Shown here: positions 1 through 6,561 of the stretch, piece by piece
Position numbering within the stretch: position 1 is the first letter of the stretch
Layout: every line of letters starts with the position of its first letter
DNA from: Desulfobacterales bacterium S5133MH16
GTDB taxonomy: Bacteria; Desulfobacterota; Desulfobacteria; Desulfobacterales; UBA11574
DNA length: 9,012 bases
Reading direction: 5' to 3'
Assembly (NCBI GenBank): GCA_001751005.1
Contig: MAXL01000351.1
Coordinates: 1 to 9,012, forward strand
Position numbers and translations under genes: made by a program
Notes under the pieces: model-generated
Databases searched by the model: none
What the model was told of the DNA's origin: nothing
The model's input: only the letters and a program-made list of their open reading frames with translations

Positions 1-39
1 TCTGACCTCTGACCTCTGACCTCTGACCTCTGATTTCTG
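1..39. repeat. Heptanucleotide tandem repeat inside the synthase frame
   Basis: The plus strand reads TCTGACC four times exactly (1-28), then a degenerate TCTGATT (29-35) and a final TCTG. The array may continue past the left edge. On the minus strand it is read as a heptapeptide period, SEVRGQR, from about residue 939, directly after the acyltransferase C-terminal motif. A 7-bp unit has no stop in any of the three frames, so the array itself stays open, but gain or loss of one unit shifts everything downstream. Repeats of this kind are, to my knowledge, usually intergenic in deltaproteobacteria, so the array could also mark the end of the gene. Confidence 0.9.
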
Positions 40-2847
40 TGCTCTGTAATTCACCCCTGAAATGGGTATGCTCATCCGCTGTTTTCTGGTTTCAGTGTAC
101 GGTTCTTCCCAGCAGCTTAAATCCACAAAATGTCCCAGGGATGCCAGTTGACAGAGCGTTCGGGCAAGATCCGCGATTCCGGGCCGTTTTCCTTGAGAAG
201 CGTCAAGGGCAATTGCCTGAAAATTTTGACCTTTTAATATGGATTTTACCAGGCCGGTCAAAACCGATTTCGGGCCGATCTCAACAAACGTTCGTGCACC
301 AGATTTGAATAAGTTTTTAATTTCGCTGACAAAATCGACAGGGGATAACAGGTGTCCGGCCAGCAGTTCTTTTGCTTTTTCAGCGTCGGCAGGGTAGGGG
401 GCGCCGGTGGCATTGGAAAATACCGGGATTTCCGAAGGAACGAGGTCGATCTTCTCTATGGCCTGTGAAAAAGGCTTTTGGGCTTCTTTTACCAAACTGC
501 TGTGAAAGGCAGCGGAAACCGGAAGACGGATGGTTCTAAATCCGTTTTGCCGGCATAGTTTTTCAGCTTGGTTGATGGCATCCGTAGGGCCCGACAACAC
601 TCCCTGGCTGGGGCTGTTTCGGTTTGCAAGAATAATACCGCTTTTACTTTCCTCAATCAGATGTTCGAGTTTGTCCAGCGGGGCGATTACCGCCAGCATC
701 CCCCCGGTATTTTGGCCCGTTGCCGCCATTAAGCGGCCGCGGGTAATGGAAAGGTGCAACAAGGTATCCAGATCCATACGGCCGGCAGCGCAAAGGGCTG
801 AAAGTTCACCAAAGCTGTGCCCGCAGGTGACATGGGCGGTGATGCCGAATCCGTGAAGTATGTTTAGCATTGCCATACTTACCGCCCCGATAGCCGGTTG
901 AGCAACGTCTGTTTTTCGTAGGGTTTCTTCCGGGTTTGTCCTTTCTTTTTGGGATTGAACCGGAATCGGATAGATACTATCGGTAAGCCGGCCGTGATTT
1001 TCGAATTTGTCATTTGCGTTTTCCAGAATTTTAAATGCATCCGGAAAGCTGCATATTAGGTCACGGCCCATCCCCGGGTATTGACTTCCCTGACCCGGAA
1101 AAATAAACGCTAATTTTCCAGGGGGTTCCTGGCTGCCGTAAAAAATATTCTCAAGCTGCCATGCATTTTGAGAACGGTTGGATTCAAGGGCTTGTGACGC
1201 ACGGTCAAAAAGGCCGGTGAGATCCGTTGATGGTTCAAGGACTATCAGGAGCCGGTATGGATCTGATGTTGAAAAATCGGTTCTTGTTTTTGCCGTTTTT
1301 TTTGAAATTTCCTCATAGGACAGGCCCTTGTCAACATGGGTTTTAAAATCGCCAAGATATTCTTTTAACTGCTCTTGGCTCGATGCCGACAGGGCAACGA
1401 TTTCAGCAGATCCGTCCCATGCGATTTCCTGCTTGTGTCTCTGGTATTCTTCGACAACCACATGAAAATTGCTTCCGCCAAATCCGAATGAGCTGATCCC
1501 GGCTCTGCGCGGATGTTTATTATTGGAAAACCAGGGTCTTGTCTTTGTATTCAAATAAAACGGGCTTTGATGAATATTCAGTTTTGGATCAGGTTCACCC
1601 ACTTTCAGGGTGGGCGGAAGAACTTTATTGTAAATTGATAATGCCGCCTTCATCAAGCCTGCGGCACCTGCAGCGGCTTTTGTATGACCGATCATAGATT
1701 TCACAGAACCGATAGCGCATCGTTTTTCATAGTTGTCTGATGTTCCGAAAAAACTATTTAAAGCTTGGAACTCGACCTCATCCCCGACGATGGTGCCGGT
1801 GCCGTGTGCCTCGACAAGCTCAACCGTGGTCGGGTCTATGCCGGCTTGAGTGTATGCGGTTTGGAGCGCTTTTGTCTGTCCCTCAGCTCTGGGGGCGTAT
1901 ATGCTTTGTGATTTTCCGTCACTGGAAGTCCCCACCCCTTTAATAACCGCATAAATCTTGTTCCCGTCTTTTTCCGAATCATCAAGCCGTTTCAGAACAA
2001 ATATCCCGATACCTTCGCCAAGCACCGTGCCGTCAGCATTTTTTGAAAAAGGCCTTGCATCTCCGGTGGGGGAAAGAACCATTGTTTTGGAAAAGCACAT
2101 ATGCATGAAGATGTCGTTGAGCATATCAACGCCGCCGGTAATCACCATGTCACTGCGTCCTGAAATGAGTTCCATAACCGCAAGATGGATGGCGCTCATT
2201 GAGCTTGCACAGGCAGCATCAATAACACAGTTCGTGCCTCCAAGATCGAGACGATTGCAGATTCTTCCCGCCACAACGTTTCCCAAAAGCCCCGGGAACG
2301 AGCTTTCCTGCCAGGATACATAGGAATCGGATATTTTTTGGATAATTTCCTCGGTTTTTCCCGGGGGGATCTCCGAATCCTGGAGGGCTTTACGCCAGAT
2401 GGGATGGCCAAGTCTGGCGCCAAGGGGGATAACAAGCTCCTGTGTTCCGGTTACACCGAGGATTACACTGGTTCTGTCACGGTTAAAATTAACCCCCGAA
2501 CCGTAACCGGAATTTTCCAGGGCTTTTTGTGCAACAATCAGACCCAGGAGTTGAGAGGTATCCGTGGCTTCAAGAGAAGAGGGGGGAATCCCGAATTCAG
2601 TGGGATCAAAAGAAACCGGAGAAATAAATCCTCCCCGTTTACAGTAAACATGATCGGGTTTTTTAGGATCCGTGTTGTAATAGTCTTCGGATAACCAGTG
2701 GGTCTCCGGCACTTCGGTTATGGCATCTTCACCCTGAAACAAAAGTCGCCAGTATTCTTTTAAACCGGGGGATTTCGGAAAAAGACATCCCATCCCGATG
2801 ATAGCAACGGGCAAACTCTGTGGTATTTTTTTATCTGTGTTGTTCAA
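1..2847 (-). CDS. pfaA: PfaA-like polyunsaturated fatty acid/polyketide synthase, N-terminal KS-AT part (3' end beyond window)
   Basis: The minus-strand frame is open for 949 codons from 2847 to the left edge; I read it through and found no stop. Residues about 14-460 form a ketosynthase: N-terminal VAIIGMGCLFP, nucleophile C213 in DAACASS, H348 in EAHGTGT and H388 in GHTKAAAG. The 135- and 40-residue spacings are those of type I ketosynthases. Residues about 580-880 form an acyltransferase: FPGQGSQYPGMG near 585, S678 in GHSFGE and H782 in AAFHSS; the GHSFGE form fits malonyl loading. The VPISG-like end (IPISGVNYR, about 927-935) is typical of the PfaA linker before the ACP repeats. In the family, ACPs, KR and DH would follow, outside the window. 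The TTG start directly follows an in-frame TAA (2851-2853) and keeps the whole KS N-terminus; the first ATG would cut into it. No strong Shine-Dalgarno is visible. The protein is cytosolic and oxygen-independent by family knowledge. Its actual product cannot be told from two domains. Confidence 0.88.
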   Translation of the reverse strand, partial: MNNTDKKIPQSLPVAIIGMGCLFPKSPGLKEYWRLLFQGEDAITEVPETHWLSEDYYNTDPKKPDHVYCKRGGFISPVSFDPTEFGIPPSSLEATDTSQLLGLIVAQKALENSGYGSGVNFNRDRTSVILGVTGTQELVIPLGARLGHPIWRKALQDSEIPPGKTEEIIQKISDSYVSWQESSFPGLLGNVVAGRICNRLDLGGTNCVIDAACASSMSAIHLAVMELISGRSDMVITGGVDMLNDIFMHMCFSKTMVLSPTGDARPFSKNADGTVLGEGIGIFVLKRLDDSEKDGNKIYAVIKGVGTSSDGKSQSIYAPRAEGQTKALQTAYTQAGIDPTTVELVEAHGTGTIVGDEVEFQALNSFFGTSDNYEKRCAIGSVKSMIGHTKAAAGAAGLMKAALSIYNKVLPPTLKVGEPDPKLNIHQSPFYLNTKTRPWFSNNKHPRRAGISSFGFGGSNFHVVVEEYQRHKQEIAWDGSAEIVALSASSQEQLKEYLGDFKTHVDKGLSYEEISKKTAKTRTDFSTSDPYRLLIVLEPSTDLTGLFDRASQALESNRSQNAWQLENIFYGSQEPPGKLAFIFPGQGSQYPGMGRDLICSFPDAFKILENANDKFENHGRLTDSIYPIPVQSQKERTNPEETLRKTDVAQPAIGAVSMAMLNILHGFGITAHVTCGHSFGELSALCAAGRMDLDTLLHLSITRGRLMAATGQNTGGMLAVIAPLDKLEHLIEESKSGIILANRNSPSQGVLSGPTDAINQAEKLCRQNGFRTIRLPVSAAFHSSLVKEAQKPFSQAIEKIDLVPSEIPVFSNATGAPYPADAEKAKELLAGHLLSPVDFVSEIKNLFKSGARTFVEIGPKSVLTGLVKSILKGQNFQAIALDASQGKRPGIADLARTLCQLASLGHFVDLSCWEEPYTETRKQRMSIPISGVNYRAQKSEVRGQRSEVR

Positions 2848-2892
2848 TGATTATCTATTGATTTTTCGGATTTTCTGACTTTTTATGAGATC

Positions 2893-2924
2893 TTGAAAAA
2901 CTTGACCTTTTACAAGTTTGTCAA
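2893..2924. promoter_or_regulatory. Candidate operator dyad upstream of the synthase start
   Basis: An inverted repeat with 12-nt arms (2893-2904 TTGAAAAACTTG and 2913-2924 CAAGTTTGTCAA) and an 8-nt centre matches at 11 of 12 positions; only 2897/2920 fail to pair. It sits just downstream of the minus-strand -10 candidate, so it would cover the transcription start and the first part of the leader. It could be a repressor site or form a leader hairpin. A related sequence lies next to the divergent HTH gene start. Binding is inferred only. Confidence 0.45.
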
Positions 2925-2952
2925 TCATAATGCAAGTAAAAATTATTTGCAA
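2924..2952 (-). promoter_or_regulatory. Candidate sigma70-type promoter for the PfaA-like synthase
   Basis: Read on the minus strand, TTGCAA (2952-2947) is followed after 17 bp by TATGAT (2929-2924). The -10 box matches consensus at 5 of 6 positions and the -35 at 4 of 6. The predicted start, near 2917, would give a leader of about 70 nt before the TTG codon at 2847. This was judged by eye, without scoring against background. Confidence 0.4.
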
Positions 2953-2975
2953 GCAGATTGATGGTAAATTTATTG

Positions 2976-3004
2976 TTGACATATTGACATAACAACTGCA
3001 TAAT
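2976..3004 (+). promoter_or_regulatory. Candidate sigma70-type promoter directed at the HTH gene
   Basis: A perfect TTGACA (2976-2981) is followed after exactly 17 bp by CATAAT (2999-3004), 5 of 6 positions of the -10 consensus. Transcription would begin near 3011 and give a leader of about 225 nt before the ATG at 3239. That leader would contain the inverted octamer repeats and the promoter-distal dyad. It is the best-matching promoter in the window, but the distance to the gene is long, so a second promoter closer to the ATG remains possible. Confidence 0.5.
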
Positions 3005-3013
3005 TAGGGCTGT

Positions 3014-3118
3014 AGTGTTGAAGTATTGGAGTATTAGAGTATTGGGAACAATAAGTTTGAGGTGTCAAAAAATCCTTTAGGCCCATCACACCATTACTCT
3101 ATTAATCCAACACTCCAA
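3014..3118. repeat. Octamer tandem repeat with an imperfect inverted copy
   Basis: Bases 3014-3045 are four degenerate 8-bp units: AGTGTTGA, AGTATTGG, AGTATTAG, AGTATTGG. Bases 3091-3118 carry similar units on the opposite strand. Arms 3022-3045 and 3091-3114 pair at 20 of 24 positions across a 45-bp loop. The structure lies in the divergent spacer, downstream of the plus-strand promoter candidate. It could fold in the leader RNA or be a small non-coding palindromic element. No coding potential is evident. Confidence 0.65.
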
Positions 3119-3192
3119 ATAAATAACGTATTATGGACAACTGATAATACAATTGATAAGAAACGCAATTTAGGGCCCTGCACAGTAAAAGT

Positions 3193-3230
3193 TTGAAAAA
3201 GTTGATACATTAATACAACAAGTTTTCAAG
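3193..3230. promoter_or_regulatory. Candidate operator-like dyad abutting the HTH gene start
   Basis: TTGAAAAAGTTG (3193-3204) faces CAACAAGTTTTCAAG (3216-3230). TTGAAAA pairs with TTTTCAA and GTTG with CAAC, with a 2-nt offset between the two blocks. The right arm read on the minus strand is CTTGAAAACTTG, nearly identical to CTTGAAAAACTTG at 2892-2904 in front of the synthase. It ends 8 nt before the ATG at 3239, so a bound protein would block ribosome or polymerase access. Its role is inferred. Confidence 0.4.
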
Positions 3231-3238
3231 ATAATACG

Positions 3239-3847
3239 ATGATAAAATTTTTTACAAACCGGGAAGTCTCAAAAAGGCTGGATATAAATCTTTCCAAATG
3301 GAAACGGTGGTCGCGGGAATTTCTTCCGCCTGACCCTCTGGGCGGAATGCAATCCGGCTTTGCAAGACAATACAGTCCCGATGGTGCGTTTACGGTTTAT
3401 TTTGGAGGGCACCTGGTGGCTGACCTGAAGTTTACGATTCCGGAAGCAAAGCAAATCGTAACAGATTTGCATTCATGGTTTGCAGAAAAAGGGTTTTATT
3501 TTGATGCCAGGAGCAACGGAACGGTAAACCAAGGTGTGGACCAACTGATCAAAAAATATATAATATTTATTGAGCGTGAAAAAGATCCGGGTAATACTAT
3601 TTGCTTTATGTACACGATTAGAGGAATAATTTCCAATGAACCGATTAATTACAACGGCTTTGAGGTTATGAAAGAACTTTATATGGAAACATCAATCGGT
3701 TTACACCCGAAAAAGATGTCAACAATTGATATGAATATCGTTAACGTATTGAATATCACCGATGTTCTCAATAGTTTTGTCGTTCGTTTGAACTTAAATC
3801 GCTCTCGTTATTCGGCACTTTCGTCAAGTAATTCCAATATGTCCTGA
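3239..3847 (+). CDS. Small protein with MerR-like N-terminal helix-turn-helix, possible regulator of the synthase locus
   Basis: The 202-residue protein begins FTNREVSKRLDINLSKWKRW (residues 5-24), which reads like the first helix-turn-helix of a MerR-type domain, where NREV/SKRL precedes a WKRW recognition segment. A conserved-looking stretch follows (LPPDPLGGMQSGFARQYSPDGA, about 29-50, then an FTVYFGGHLV/FTIPEA segment to about 70). Residues 80-202 match no domain I recognise. There is no signal peptide or membrane segment. No Shine-Dalgarno is seen before the ATG, but the HTH begins right after it, which supports this start. The gene diverges from the PfaA-like synthase and its last 40 bp overlap the 3' end of pfaD on the other strand, which may have extended its serine- and asparagine-rich tail. 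Position and dyads suggest autoregulation and control of the synthase; the family function is unknown to me. Confidence 0.72.
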   Translation: MIKFFTNREVSKRLDINLSKWKRWSREFLPPDPLGGMQSGFARQYSPDGAFTVYFGGHLVADLKFTIPEAKQIVTDLHSWFAEKGFYFDARSNGTVNQGVDQLIKKYIIFIEREKDPGNTICFMYTIRGIISNEPINYNGFEVMKELYMETSIGLHPKKMSTIDMNIVNVLNITDVLNSFVVRLNLNRSRYSALSSSNSNMS

Positions 3848-5466
3848 AGGGGCATGGGAGAAAAATTCCCTATGCCGGCAGGTAGTACAACACCCTGATT
3901 TCTAAGCCAGTTTACCCGTGTTGCCACTGAAGCGCCGCACAGGAGGTTCATGGCAACGCAAACGGTGGTACGGTTTTCAGGTTTTTCAAGAAATGACCCT
4001 TTAACCCATTGATTAAAAGCCCCAATAGCCGGGCCGCACCATATCTGGTAATCGATTTTTCTTAAAGGGTCGCCTGAATTAGCCCAGTTTGAGGATTGGC
4101 CGAGATAGGATCGAAAAACCAGGGACATCTTGTGTTTGGGATCTTTTCGGGCCCGTTCGATCTGTTTTGGGTCATGGATTGCAAAATAATTCTTTGTCTG
4201 TTCCCATTCATCCTGGAAACTCCTCCTGAAAAAGTCACGTTCCAGCACCGCCTTTTGTTTTTCCGGAATATTTTCAAAACGGTTATAGTTACAATACAGA
4301 TCGTAAAGTTTTGCGGCGCGAAGCGGAAACATGGTTCCGCGTTTTAATACCTGGACTTTAACCCCCATTTCGAACATATCGGCAGCAGGGGCCATGGTCA
4401 CATCCGCCTGTCCGGCTTCAGCCAGCATTTGACGGACAGTCTGGGACGTGCCCGCTTCCACGCAGGACTGATTGATGGAACCGGTAAGGATATAGGCAGC
4501 GCCCATGGCAAATGCAGCGGCGGCTGAATCCGGCGTGGCAATGCCTCCGCCAAGCCCTACGCAAGGGGGCCTGTTGTACTTGTATTTTTCAGTCAATTCG
4601 TCACGCAGGGCAATCATGGTGGGCAATAGCGTAATTGCCGGCCGGTTATCCGTGTGTCCCCCGGAATCTGCTTCCGCAGTCAGATCCTCGGCCATGGGGA
4701 TCGATTTTGCGAGGTCAGCTTCTTCTCTGCTTATCATTTTTCTTTCCACCAGTTTCGCCAGAAGCTTCTCCGGTGGCGGTGAAAAATATTTTCTGGCAAC
4801 TTCAACCCGTGAAACTTTAGCGATAACCTTGTTGGGGCAAACAACGATACCGTTTTTATCCCGATGGATTCCCTTTACCCGGTAGTATACCAGCGGAAGT
4901 GTCAGATCCAGGTAGGCCGAGCTGCTGACAAGCGTTATCCCGCGCCTTAAATAGAGTTGAACCACAGCCGCTTCAAGTTCAGGGTCGTTGGGGCTGTTGA
5001 TCAGATTAAACCCAAAAGGGATTCCCTTTAATGTTTCCTGCAACCGGTCGATTGCCGCTTCTATTTCATTAAGCGCAAGACCGGCAGCGCCGAAAAAACC
5101 AACCATTCCGGCACGTCCGGCATTTTCCACCATTTCGACGGATGTAATGCCGTTTGCCATGGCGCCGGCAATATAGGCATAACGAAGATGATATGTTTTC
5201 TTGAACTTCGGATCACCTAAATTTTCAGGGGGCATTGGGGGAGCATATGCATATAACGGAAAAACCTCGGGTTGTGGCGGAATTTTTTTGCCGATGGTTA
5301 CGGTGCCTCCCCGGCCTATTGCAAGCTGACCGTCAAGGTTCAACAGATTTACCGAGCGAGTCACCCGGAGTATCGCTGACCTGACCGCATGATTTCCACG
5401 CTCAGGCTCTGTATCGCCTTGTGTCCACCAGCCGGATATCGTCTTGTTTATAACAGATGATTGCAT
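3808..5466 (-). CDS. pfaD: PfaD-family FMN-dependent trans-enoyl reductase
   Basis: The 552-residue protein has the usual length for PfaD, the stand-alone enoyl reductase that works in trans on PUFA synthases and related polyketide synthases, saturating enoyl-ACP intermediates. It belongs to the 2-nitropropane dioxygenase-like flavoprotein family. Visible marks are the N-terminal SGWWTQGD (11-18), MANGITSVEMVENAGRAGMVGFFGAAG (103-129) of the barrel start, EADSGGHTDNRP (265-276) with the family's active-site-type H271, and the phosphate-binding run GLGGGIATP (304-312) followed by MGAAYILTGSINQS. The C-terminal part (about 380-552) is the PfaD-specific extension. The ATG at 5466 gives a normal N-terminus; no clear Shine-Dalgarno precedes it. 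The gene lies upstream of the PfaA-like gene in the same direction, separated by the opposing HTH gene, so the two are probably transcribed separately. Its 3' end overlaps that gene by 40 bp. Confidence 0.93.
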   Translation of the reverse strand: MQSSVINKTISGWWTQGDTEPERGNHAVRSAILRVTRSVNLLNLDGQLAIGRGGTVTIGKKIPPQPEVFPLYAYAPPMPPENLGDPKFKKTYHLRYAYIAGAMANGITSVEMVENAGRAGMVGFFGAAGLALNEIEAAIDRLQETLKGIPFGFNLINSPNDPELEAAVVQLYLRRGITLVSSSAYLDLTLPLVYYRVKGIHRDKNGIVVCPNKVIAKVSRVEVARKYFSPPPEKLLAKLVERKMISREEADLAKSIPMAEDLTAEADSGGHTDNRPAITLLPTMIALRDELTEKYKYNRPPCVGLGGGIATPDSAAAAFAMGAAYILTGSINQSCVEAGTSQTVRQMLAEAGQADVTMAPAADMFEMGVKVQVLKRGTMFPLRAAKLYDLYCNYNRFENIPEKQKAVLERDFFRRSFQDEWEQTKNYFAIHDPKQIERARKDPKHKMSLVFRSYLGQSSNWANSGDPLRKIDYQIWCGPAIGAFNQWVKGSFLEKPENRTTVCVAMNLLCGASVATRVNWLRNQGVVLPAGIGNFSPMPLQDILELLDESAE

Positions 5467-5476
5467 TAGGGTGAGA

Positions 5477-5503
5477 TTTATACAAAGTGCTCGTGTGTGT
5501 CAA
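5477..5503 (-). promoter_or_regulatory. Possible promoter of pfaD giving a near-leaderless transcript
   Basis: On the minus strand a perfect TTGACA (5503-5498) is followed by TATAAA (5482-5477), a 15-bp spacer that is shorter than optimal. A start 6-8 bp downstream would fall around 5470, only a few bases before the ATG at 5466, which matches the absence of a Shine-Dalgarno there. The match is suggestive only. Confidence 0.3.
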
Positions 5504-5756
5504 TAAGATAACAGAACCTTGAACTCATCAGGTGTTTTTTTCTTCCGGATAGTGAACAAGGTGCCAGGGCTAACGCGTGCTAAAGCCCTTCAAACAGTCA
5601 GTCGGTTTCCAAGAGAAACACGCCGTCGCTACGCTGCACCGAAATCAAATGCGTTTATCCTGAATAAGGTGAAAAAAATTATCGACAAAAAGACTTTATT
5701 GATATAAAAAGAAGGTTTTATTTTAGTAGTAAAAATTTTGTAATAAGGATGAATTT

Positions 5757-6512
5757 ATGAAAAGCGGTAACATCAATAATAGAATCGGTATAGCATCTTT
5801 GCTTGGAAGCACAGAGATTAAAGACTATTTTAATACATTTTTAGTACTTATTGGTGGGGTTGAATTTGTAATATTTGTAGCCCATTTTATCGGCGCTATC
5901 GGTCCTGACAAAAAGGCATTTCTCTGGAAACAGTATTTTTTCATATCCTTTATTGCTCCGATTGTGCTGATATTTGTGATCGGGCTTATCGTTATCGGGT
6001 TTAACTATTATGTATATGGAAAACAAGACTCGACCTTTTTTCATAAAGAAAGTCCTTTTGTCGGGACAAAAATAAAAAGATTCGGCCACAGTTTCAACTT
6101 TCTTCTTTCCGTGATCCATCAGGTGCCGATTCTTGTGGGTATGATTATTTTAGGGTTAGGGTCTGTTGTTTTATACAAGTTTGATGTTGTCTTGCAGGTA
6201 TTAGGGCAAGTCGGAGAAAAAACGGCATTTTATCTTCTGATAATTTTGTGTGTGTGTATTGGCGGTGGATTAATTTATCTTCTGTTCTGCCTGTACTGGA
6301 AGTTTAAACTCCATAAATATCAAATCCAGCAGCAGTGGGAATACAAACAAAAAGTAATCGAAAAGTCCGGTCTTATTATTCTTGATAATAATACGGTCGT
6401 TAATGGGGACGGAAAGCTTATCACCCATGATGTGATAATCGAAAACGCCGGAGATGACGTCGTAAAAGAAAAAGCTTTGGTTCCCCTTGCTGAAAAGCTG
6501 TTGTTAAAGTAG
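5757..6512 (+). CDS. Unrecognised four-helix integral membrane protein
   Basis: The 251-residue protein has four hydrophobic segments, at about residues 26-48, 60-84, 117-140 and 156-182. An even number of helices places both ends on the same side, probably the cytoplasm, given the basic loop around 102-110 and the charged tail. A soluble C-terminal tail of about 68 residues (185-251) follows, rich in Lys, Glu and Gln. There is no cleavable signal peptide, no cysteine metal motif and no enzyme signature. The ATG is supported by AAGGA at 5745-5749 with 7 bp spacing, the best ribosome binding site in the window. The gene stands alone: it faces away from pfaD and converges on aroQ with 49 bp between the stops. 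I cannot assign a function. A strongly hydrophobic, well-initiated open frame of this length is unlikely to be chance. Confidence 0.8.
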   Translation: MKSGNINNRIGIASLLGSTEIKDYFNTFLVLIGGVEFVIFVAHFIGAIGPDKKAFLWKQYFFISFIAPIVLIFVIGLIVIGFNYYVYGKQDSTFFHKESPFVGTKIKRFGHSFNFLLSVIHQVPILVGMIILGLGSVVLYKFDVVLQVLGQVGEKTAFYLLIILCVCIGGGLIYLLFCLYWKFKLHKYQIQQQWEYKQKVIEKSGLIILDNNTVVNGDGKLITHDVIIENAGDDVVKEKALVPLAEKLLLK

Positions 6513-6561
6513 AGGTAAGCGTAGATGGGTTAACCCCAGATTCAAAGGTCTCGGAATGACC

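Noticed and set aside
2196..2694. Overlapping open frames on both strands inside the ketosynthase region
   Set aside because: They are shadows of the PfaA-like frame, whose ketosynthase motifs and correctly spaced catalytic residues run uninterrupted through this stretch.
3188..3238. A promoter directly before the HTH gene (TTGATA near 3202)
   Set aside because: No acceptable -10 box lies at the right distance ahead of the ATG; the TTGACA/CATAAT pair at 2976-3004 is much better.
3851..3876. Hairpin GGCAT-GGGA / TCCC-T-ATGCC just after the HTH gene stop, considered as a terminator
   Set aside because: It lies within the pfaD coding sequence, has a bulge, and no T-run follows on either strand, so it does not meet the pattern of an intrinsic terminator.
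5519..5707. A 62-codon plus-strand open frame in the spacer before the membrane protein gene
   Set aside because: It begins at a TTG without a ribosome binding site, has an arginine-rich, low-complexity composition unlike a conserved protein, and matches no known family. I treat 5467-5756 as non-coding.
6527..6536. Perfect 10-bp palindrome GGGTTAACCC downstream of the membrane protein gene
   Set aside because: It is short, single in the window, and has no loop or T-run; there is no support for a functional site.
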